Source of the DNA: Gryllotalpicola daejeonensis
GTDB lineage: Bacteria > Actinomycetota > Actinomycetes > Actinomycetales > Microbacteriaceae
Direction of reading: 5' to 3'
Length of the DNA: 64,000 nucleotides
Assembly (NCBI RefSeq): GCF_039538145.1
Contig: NZ_BAABBV010000001.1
Span: 1,984,001-2,048,000, forward strand
Shown here: positions 59,142-64,000 of the stretch, piece after piece
How positions within the stretch are numbered: the stretch's first letter is position 1
How the letters are laid out: each line of letters opens with the position of its first letter
Notes under the pieces: generated by a model
Database searches by the model: none
Seen by the model: the letters and a program-made list of their open reading frames with translations, nothing else
What the model was told of the DNA's origin: nothing
Program-made: the position numbers and the translations under genes

Positions 59142-59153
59142 GACGATGGTGCG
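59142..59153 (+). promoter_or_regulatory. Possible leaderless -10 box of LysR gene
   Basis: GACGAT at 59142-59147 lies 6 nt upstream of the GTG start; it is weaker than the TAGNNT boxes elsewhere. Confidence 0.35.
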
Positions 59154-60065
59154 GTGAGCGACCTCAGCCTGCGACGAATGGAGTACTTCGTCGCCGTGGC
59201 AGACGAGGAGAACTTCGGCCGTGCGGCGCAACGGCTGCACATCACCCAGCCGGTGCTGAGCCGCCAGATCGCGCAGCTCGAGCGCGAACTCGGCGTGTCG
59301 CTCTTCGAGCGCTCCACGCGGGGAACCACACTCACTGAGGCCGGGCGCGGCCTGCTTCCCGACGCGCGCGCGATGCTGCAGGCTGCCGCGGCCATTCAGC
59401 GTCGCGCCAGGTATGCGGCGCGCGGCACCCAGCGATTGAGCGTGGGATTCATGCCCGGACTGCTTGCGACGCCGATTCTGCAGGGCCTGCGAGCCGCGTT
59501 TCCCGATGTCGAGGTCGACGCCGTGCGTACCGGGTGGGACGACCAGGTCGAGACCGTCCTTGACGGCAGAGTCGACCTCGGGCTGGTGCGGCTTCCCGTC
59601 CATGCGCGGGGACTGATTGTGGAGTCGCTGTTCCGGGAACGCCGCCTTGCGGTCCTTCCGGCATCTCATGTGCTGGCGCAGCGCACTGTGGTCACCGTCG
59701 ACGAACTCGCCGAGCTCGAACTGCTGCAGTCGCCCGACGCCGTTCCGGAGTGGCGACAGGCTCGAGTCCGGCGCGGTCTGCCTGTTGACGCATCCGTCGC
59801 CTCTCCGCGAGAAGTCGAGGTGAAGCTCGAGCGGGTCGCGCTGGGGATGGGCGTCGCGGTGCTTCCTGCGTCGACGGCGCGGTTCTACACGCGGCCCGAT
59901 GTGGTCGCCCGCGAGGTTCAGGGGCTCGCACCGAGCGAGGTCGCCGTCGCCTGGGCTCGTGGGCGGGAATCCCCGATTCTCGCCAAGGCGGTCGAACTCG
60001 CTCATGCCCTGCGGGCATCACTGACGACGGAAAGGGTCTTGGACGACGAGAACGTCACGGCCTGA
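59154..60065 (+). CDS. LysR-family transcriptional regulator
   Basis: The 303-residue regulator has an N-terminal winged helix with the classic LysR pattern LRRMEYFVAVADEENFGRAAQRLHITQPVLSRQIAQLERELGVSLFER (residues about 5-53) and a C-terminal effector domain from residue 90 (RLSVGFMPGLLATPILQGLR, GWDDQVETVLDGRVDLGLVRLP). The gene begins at a GTG. It is followed after 10 nt by an SDR gene on the same strand, so it may regulate its own operon, unusual for LysR proteins, which mostly diverge from their targets. Confidence 0.92.
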   Translation: MSDLSLRRMEYFVAVADEENFGRAAQRLHITQPVLSRQIAQLERELGVSLFERSTRGTTLTEAGRGLLPDARAMLQAAAAIQRRARYAARGTQRLSVGFMPGLLATPILQGLRAAFPDVEVDAVRTGWDDQVETVLDGRVDLGLVRLPVHARGLIVESLFRERRLAVLPASHVLAQRTVVTVDELAELELLQSPDAVPEWRQARVRRGLPVDASVASPREVEVKLERVALGMGVAVLPASTARFYTRPDVVAREVQGLAPSEVAVAWARGRESPILAKAVELAHALRASLTTERVLDDENVTA

Positions 60066-60075
60066 AGCTGAGGCC

Positions 60076-60798
60076 ATGACAGTCAACACCTCATCCCGAA
60101 TCGTCATCATCGGCGGCACCAGCGGCCTCGGCCTCGCCATCGCGCGACGCGCAGCCGACAGCGGCGCCGCCGTCACCATCGCGTCACGCCGCCCCGATTC
60201 GATCGAACGGGCGCTTGCCCAGCTGCCGGCCGGCGTCGTCGGCCGAGCCGTTGACGCGAGCTCGAGCTCGGCGGTCGCCGCCTTCTTCGACGAGGTCGGC
60301 GAGTTCGATCACCTGGCCTACACGGCCGCTGAGAACCTCACCGGGCTGCCCCTTGCCGAGTACACGGTCGACCGCGCGCAGGAGTTCTTCGGTCTGCGGC
60401 TCTTCCATGCGCTGAATGCGGTCCGGCTCGCCGTGCCTCACCTTTCCACGAAGGGCTCGATCACCCTGATGAGCGGCACCGCTGCCTTCAAGGGTGGGTC
60501 GGGGTGGACACTCGGCACCGCTGTTTCCGGTGCGATGGTCTCGGCAGCGCGCAGCCTCGCGGTCGAGCTCGCACCGCTTCGCGTGAACGTGGTGGCACCC
60601 GGTGTGGTGCGATCGCCGTTGTGGGCACAGCTCTCAGACGCCGATCGCGAGGGCATGTACGCCGGGCTGGCCGCCTCGCTTCCCCTCGGCCGAGTCGGCG
60701 AGCCCGACGACGTTGCCAAGGCCTTCCTCGCGTTGATGGACCAGGACTATGTCACCGGCGCCGTCTCGGTCGTCGACGGCGGGACCCTGGTCGCGTGA
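60076..60798 (+). CDS. Atypical short-chain dehydrogenase/reductase lacking YxxxK
   Basis: The 240-residue Rossmann protein has an intact cofactor loop GGTSGLG (residues 13-19), LAYTAAENLTG in place of NNAG, and the catalytic Ser region SITLMSGTAAFKGGSG. The YxxxK motif is missing: the segment before the conserved SLAVELAPLRVNVVAPGVV reads GWTLGTAVSGAMVSAAR. Some actinobacterial SDR-like proteins share this W-x-n-V-x-G-A pattern, so it is probably a natural subfamily and not damage. Whether it is an enzyme is unclear. It is co-transcribed with the LysR gene. Confidence 0.85.
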   Translation: MTVNTSSRIVIIGGTSGLGLAIARRAADSGAAVTIASRRPDSIERALAQLPAGVVGRAVDASSSSAVAAFFDEVGEFDHLAYTAAENLTGLPLAEYTVDRAQEFFGLRLFHALNAVRLAVPHLSTKGSITLMSGTAAFKGGSGWTLGTAVSGAMVSAARSLAVELAPLRVNVVAPGVVRSPLWAQLSDADREGMYAGLAASLPLGRVGEPDDVAKAFLALMDQDYVTGAVSVVDGGTLVA

Positions 60799-60821
60799 GC
60801 GACTGAGGCAGGACCCCGACC

Positions 60822-61610
60822 TCAGACGCCGTGTGCGAGCAGGCTCTCGGCCGTCTCGGCGATGGTGACCTCGATCGGCCGCGGCTTCCAGCCGAGCAGC
60901 CGCTCGGCTTTGGCGCCGGTCGCGTAGAAGTTCTTGCCGAGCTGGGGCCGCAGGGCGCGCAGGCCGGGGTTGAAGCGGCTGAGCAGCCGGGCGACGGGAA
61001 GCGGCAGCTCGTGCGTCGGGGCCTTGGCCGCGCGGTCGCCGAGCTGCTCGCGCAGGATGCGCGCGACCTCGACGATGCGCATTCCCCGGCCGGTGGCGGC
61101 GAGCCAGCGGCCACCGGCCGCGGCCGGGTCGGTCATCGCGCGCACGTGCAGGTCGGCGACGTCGCGCACGTCGACCCAGCTGGTGCCGAACGGCGGGCAC
61201 GCGGGCAGCTGGCCTTCCAGCATGCCGGTGATGATCCGCAGCGAGGGTGGGTCGTCAGGGCCGAGCACGGGGCCGATGACGGCGGCGGGGTGCACCGCTG
61301 CGAGCTCCATCTCGCCGCCCTCCTCGTCAATGAACCTCCACGCCGCCTGCTCAGCCAGCGTCTTGGAGCGCTGATAGGGGGCGAGGTCGGCGACCGCATC
61401 CGCCCAGCCCTCATCGCTCTCGAGGTCGGCGCGCACGACGCTGAGACGCGTGTCATCGAACTCGGTGCCGGAGTGGATGGTCTGCCGCAGCCGCGGCTCG
61501 CGGGCAAGGCTGCGAACCGTGGTGCGCACGTCGTGGCCGGCGTCGAGCAGGGCGACGATGCACCAGCTGGCGATGAATCCGGTGCCGCCGGTGACGAGTA
61601 CCTGTGCCAT
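60822..61610 (-). CDS. NAD(P)-dependent epimerase/dihydroflavonol-reductase-like protein with internal deletion
   Basis: The 262-residue protein starts VLVTGGTGFIASWCIVALLDAGHDV and resembles extended SDRs of the dihydroflavonol/aldehyde reductase type, which are about 340 residues long. Between DLESDEGWADAVADL and APYQRSKTLAEQAAW (about residue 76) some 70-80 residues are missing. They normally contain the HVASPF strand and the catalytic Ser. Tyr79-x-x-x-Lys83 is kept. The frame is preserved across the junction. It lies 14 nt after the aldo/keto reductase gene in one operon. It is either a deletion pseudogene with an open frame or a binding protein. Confidence 0.75.
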   Translation of the reverse strand: MAQVLVTGGTGFIASWCIVALLDAGHDVRTTVRSLAREPRLRQTIHSGTEFDDTRLSVVRADLESDEGWADAVADLAPYQRSKTLAEQAAWRFIDEEGGEMELAAVHPAAVIGPVLGPDDPPSLRIITGMLEGQLPACPPFGTSWVDVRDVADLHVRAMTDPAAAGGRWLAATGRGMRIVEVARILREQLGDRAAKAPTHELPLPVARLLSRFNPGLRALRPQLGKNFYATGAKAERLLGWKPRPIEVTIAETAESLLAHGV

Positions 61611-61624
61611 CGTTCGCTCCTCTC

Positions 61625-62671
61625 TTACAGCGCCATGCCGGGCACGCGACGGCGGATCGCCTCGAGCTCGGCCTCGTCCGACACGCCCTGCCAGTCGTAC
61701 CGCGGGGTATATGGCGCCTCCAGCGCCCTGAGCTCGTCGTCGCTGAGCACGATGTCGAGCGAGGCGACGGCGTCGTCGATCTGCGCGATCGAGCCTGCGC
61801 CCACGAGCGGCGCAGTCACGACGGGCTGGTGCCGCAGCCAGGCGAGCGCGATCTGGGCGCGGCTCACGCCGTGCGCGGCTGCCACGTTCCCGACGGCGTC
61901 GATGATCGCGCGGTTGGATGCCTCCTCCGACGGCGCGTAGAGCAGGTCGGCGTACGCCCCATCGGTCTCAGACCGTGCCGTCGACTTCGCGTCATCCCAG
62001 GCGCGAGCGAGACGGCCGCGCGCCAGCGGCGACCAGATGATGGTTCCGACGCCCTCGTCGAGGCAGAGCGGGATCATCTCGCGCTCTTCCTCGCGGGCGA
62101 GCAGGTTGTAGTGGTCCTGCATCGAGACGAAGCGGGCCCACCCGTGCTGCTTCTGCAGGTTGAGCGCCTTCGCGAACTCCCATGCGTGCATCGACGACGC
62201 GCCGAGGTAGCGCACCTTGCCCGCCTTGACGAGGTCGCTGAGCGCCTCGAGCGTCTCCTCCCACGGGGTCGAGTGGTCGTTGCGGTGGATCTGGTACAGG
62301 TCGACGTAGTCGGTGCCGAGCCGCGCCAGCGAGTGGTCGACCTCTTGCATGATCGCCTTGCGCGACAGGCCGCGGCCGTTCGGCCCGAGGCGCATCGGGT
62401 GGCGCAGCTTGGTCGCGATGACCACCTCGTCGCGGTTCGCGAAGTCCTTCAGCGACCTGCCCAGAATCTCTTCGCTGGAGCCGAGCGAGTACAGGTTCGC
62501 GGTGTCGAAGAAGTTGATGCCCGCGTCGAGCGCGTGCTTGATGAGCGGCCGCGCCTCGTCTTCGGGCTTCGACCAGACGGGGTGGCCGCGGTCAGGCTCG
62601 CCGTAGGTCATCGCGCCAATTGCGATGGGCGAGACGTCGAGCCCCGTCGTGCCGAGCTTCACATATTGCAT
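61625..62671 (-). CDS. Aldo/keto reductase
   Basis: The 348-residue (alpha/beta)8 reductase has the complete catalytic tetrad: Asp56 and Tyr61 in NFFDTANLYS, Lys88 in VVIATKLRHP and His129 in DLYQIHRND. NADPH-binding residues lie in the C-terminal part (GAGSIAQIDDAVASL). It is similar to the YajO/AKR11-like group that reduces aldehydes. GGAGG lies 8 nt before the ATG. It starts opposite a TetR gene with two palindromic operators in between and is followed by the shortened SDR gene. Confidence 0.92.
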   Translation of the reverse strand: MQYVKLGTTGLDVSPIAIGAMTYGEPDRGHPVWSKPEDEARPLIKHALDAGINFFDTANLYSLGSSEEILGRSLKDFANRDEVVIATKLRHPMRLGPNGRGLSRKAIMQEVDHSLARLGTDYVDLYQIHRNDHSTPWEETLEALSDLVKAGKVRYLGASSMHAWEFAKALNLQKQHGWARFVSMQDHYNLLAREEEREMIPLCLDEGVGTIIWSPLARGRLARAWDDAKSTARSETDGAYADLLYAPSEEASNRAIIDAVGNVAAAHGVSRAQIALAWLRHQPVVTAPLVGAGSIAQIDDAVASLDIVLSDDELRALEAPYTPRYDWQGVSDEAELEAIRRRVPGMAL

Positions 62672-62699
62672 GGCGGATGCCTCCAGCTAGACTTAACTT

Positions 62700-62747
62700 G
62701 CGGAGGATGCTCCGCATCTCGAACCAAGTTAGCGGAGGATCCTCCGC
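62700..62747. promoter_or_regulatory. Double palindromic TetR operator
   Basis: GCGGAGGATGCTCCGC (62700-62715, one asymmetric base) and GCGGAGGATCCTCCGC (62732-62747, perfect) lie 32 bp centre to centre, about three helical turns, between the divergent aldo/keto reductase and TetR genes. Confidence 0.85.
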
Positions 62748-62773
62748 ATGTCAACAGAGGGCATCATCGACTC

Positions 62774-63349
62774 ATGAGCGACGAGACCCCGGCGAGCTAC
62801 GGCAGGCAGCGCACGGCGGCCGCGAAGAACCGCACGGCGATCATCGACGCGGCCCACGAGCTGTTCGCGAAGAATCCGCTCGTCCCGCTCAGCGACGTTG
62901 CCAAGCGCGCCGGCGTGGGCATCGGCACGCTCTATCGGCACTTCCCGACGCGCGACGACCTGATCCTCGCCGCCTATCGGCACGACATCGAGCGCATGAC
63001 TGCCTCCGCCGACGAGGTGCTGCAGCGGCAGGCATCCGCCAAGGCCGCGTTCATCGAGTGGTTCGAGACGCTCGCCGGCTACATCCGCGTCAAGCACGGC
63101 CTCGGCGACGCCCTGCATTCCGCCGCCGCGCAGCAGGTCGTCGCCGAGTCGTGGGGGCCCACCGCCGCGGCGGTGGCGAAGCTGCTCGACGCATGCGTTG
63201 CAGAAGGCACCGTCGCCCCAGGCCACGACCCGGTCGACGTCATCATGCTGATGAGCTTCCTGTGGCGCGTCGCCCCGACGGACGAGGGCGTCGCCCAGGG
63301 CCGCCGCATCATCTCGACCGTCTTCAACGGGCTGAGCTCGCCGGCGTGA
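62774..63349 (+). CDS. TetR-family repressor
   Basis: The 191-residue regulator has its helix-turn-helix at about residues 19-60 (AAHELFAKNPLVPLSDVAKRAGVGIGTLYRHFPTRDDLI) and the TetR_C-type domain common in regulators of aldo/keto reductase and dehydrogenase genes. It very probably binds the two palindromes at 62700-62747 and represses both itself and the aldo/keto reductase-SDR operon. Its recognition helix (GIGTLYRHFPTR) is close to that of the TetR at 34103, and both operators use GCGGAG half-sites. Confidence 0.92.
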   Translation: MSDETPASYGRQRTAAAKNRTAIIDAAHELFAKNPLVPLSDVAKRAGVGIGTLYRHFPTRDDLILAAYRHDIERMTASADEVLQRQASAKAAFIEWFETLAGYIRVKHGLGDALHSAAAQQVVAESWGPTAAAVAKLLDACVAEGTVAPGHDPVDVIMLMSFLWRVAPTDEGVAQGRRIISTVFNGLSSPA

Positions 63350-63469
63350 AACCGCCTGAGGGCGGCAGCTGAGACCGGGTCGGGCAGGGCACCAGCCGTG
63401 CGCTCGGGGAACTCGGGAAGAGGGGACGCTTCTACCCCAGTACGGGGGAAAGGGGAGCCCTCCCCATCG

Positions 63470-63494
63470 CTTTCGGGAGCGCTTCGCCCGAAAG
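63470..63494. terminator. Hairpin between TetR gene and right-edge gene
   Basis: CTTTCGGG and CCCGAAAG form an 8-bp perfect stem with a 9-nt loop, 55 bp before the next start. The gap 63350-63548 otherwise shows only G-rich runs. Confidence 0.5.
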
Positions 63495-63548
63495 TAGACG
63501 AGCGTGCAGTCGCACCTGCCGCATGTCGCACAGCATCTGGGGGGAACC

Positions 63549-64000
63549 GTGTCCGACGAGACATCCGATCACACAACGCAGCCGAGCGAGCCTGCCGCGC
63601 AGACGAGGCCGAACCCGATCGTCGTGCCGCCGCAGCCAGAGTTCGAGGCGCCGACGCCCATGCAGGCGGCCACGCAGCAGCCGCAGTTCGCGGCGCCGCA
63701 GCAGCCCTACGCGCCGTCGGCGCCGGAACCGGAACCTGCACCTGCACCTGCGACGACCCCGGCCGTTGCCGAGCTGCGCGCTCGCGGCGCCGCCCTGCTC
63801 GGCGGTGCACCGCGCTTCATCACCGGTCGCTATGTCGTCGGGGCGGTCAGCCACCTCGGCGTCGCGGTCGTCACGACGCTCATCGTCACCTTCATCACGA
63901 TCCTGCTGCTGATCATCGACCTCGCCCGCCTCTCACTCGGCGCGGCCGACGGAAGCGATGACACGGCGGGGGCGGCCGGCTCGAGCGACTCGCCGATCGG
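63549..64000 (+). CDS. Membrane protein with Pro/Gln-rich N-terminus, cut by window edge
   Basis: The frame from GTG 63549 stays open to the right edge (150 residues). The first 75 or so residues are Pro/Gln/Ala/Glu-rich and disordered-looking (APQQPYAPSAPEPEPAPAPA). A Gly/Ala-rich amphipathic part follows, and then a strong hydrophobic segment at about 98-125 (VVTTLIVTFITILLLIIDLA). GGGGGG lies just before the start. No family is recognised. Pro-rich cytoplasmic leaders ahead of membrane domains are common in actinobacteria. Confidence 0.6.
   Translation, partial: MSDETSDHTTQPSEPAAQTRPNPIVVPPQPEFEAPTPMQAATQQPQFAAPQQPYAPSAPEPEPAPAPATTPAVAELRARGAALLGGAPRFITGRYVVGAVSHLGVAVVTTLIVTFITILLLIIDLARLSLGAADGSDDTAGAAGSSDSPI

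Overview
The window comes from a very GC-rich actinobacterium, most likely a member of Microbacteriaceae (Microbacterium/Leifsonia type); this is inferred from content, not from a marker gene. The grounds are F420 biosynthesis genes, a GlnR-type nitrogen box, an HspR/HAIR-type heat-shock operator, frequent GTG starts, many apparently leaderless promoters with TAGNNT-like -10 boxes 6-7 nt before the start codon, and frequent GGATGC/GCATCC words. I found no rRNA, tRNA, CRISPR array, transposase, integrase or replication origin.

Layout. 1-9070 (minus strand): an acetyltransferase cut by the window edge, then a nine-gene operon made of a branched-chain-amino-acid-type ABC importer (substrate-binding lipoprotein, fused LivH-LivM permease, LivG, LivF), a luciferase-like monooxygenase, two AhpD/carboxymuconolactone-decarboxylase-fold proteins, a 54-residue membrane protein and an MFS transporter. 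It ends in a 204-bp multi-palindrome repeat. 9071-12232: four overlapping genes, MOSC protein, F420-dependent oxidoreductase, CofE and CofC. 12376-16036: a small membrane protein, exonuclease III, a GNAT, an AEC permease and an alpha/beta hydrolase. The last two diverge around a palindromic operator.

16157-26537 is a complete assimilatory nitrate/nitrite locus. HemD-like regulator, siroheme methyltransferase (cobA) and nirB lie on the minus strand; nirD, narK, the nitrate reductase and its FAD/BFD electron-transfer partner lie on the plus strand. A GlnR-like box and an orphan terminator-like hairpin sit in the divergent gap. 26621-31542: threonine aldolase, a three-gene membrane glycosyltransferase cluster and a nitroreductase behind a structured leader.

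31791-43053 holds two copies of a SipW module (exported protein with an alternate signal peptide, second exported protein, ER-type signal peptidase). Between them lie a TetR/DHA2 efflux pair and an 1130-residue LPDTG-anchored vWA protein; together this looks like a cell-surface fibre or biofilm region. 43031-50453: zinc alcohol dehydrogenase, a metallophosphoesterase and a gamma-glutamyltransferase divergent from one shared palindromic -10 element, two more multi-palindrome repeats, a DUF2076 protein and an esterase lipoprotein.

50529-64000: ClpB without its N-domain, behind a HAIR-like box; a second alcohol dehydrogenase; an APH-fold kinase; a D,D-carboxypeptidase divergent from an OmpR/histidine-kinase pair with VanZ; an RbsD-like protein; a LysR-SDR pair; an internally deleted SDR reductase next to an aldo/keto reductase; a TetR with two palindromic operators; and a membrane protein cut by the right edge.

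The least explained features are the repeats. Three multi-palindrome cassettes (496-699, 48366-48528, 48584-48687) share long terminal inverted repeats. A second stem-loop family is inserted in frame inside the metallophosphoesterase. A third short family lies inside three nitrate-locus genes.
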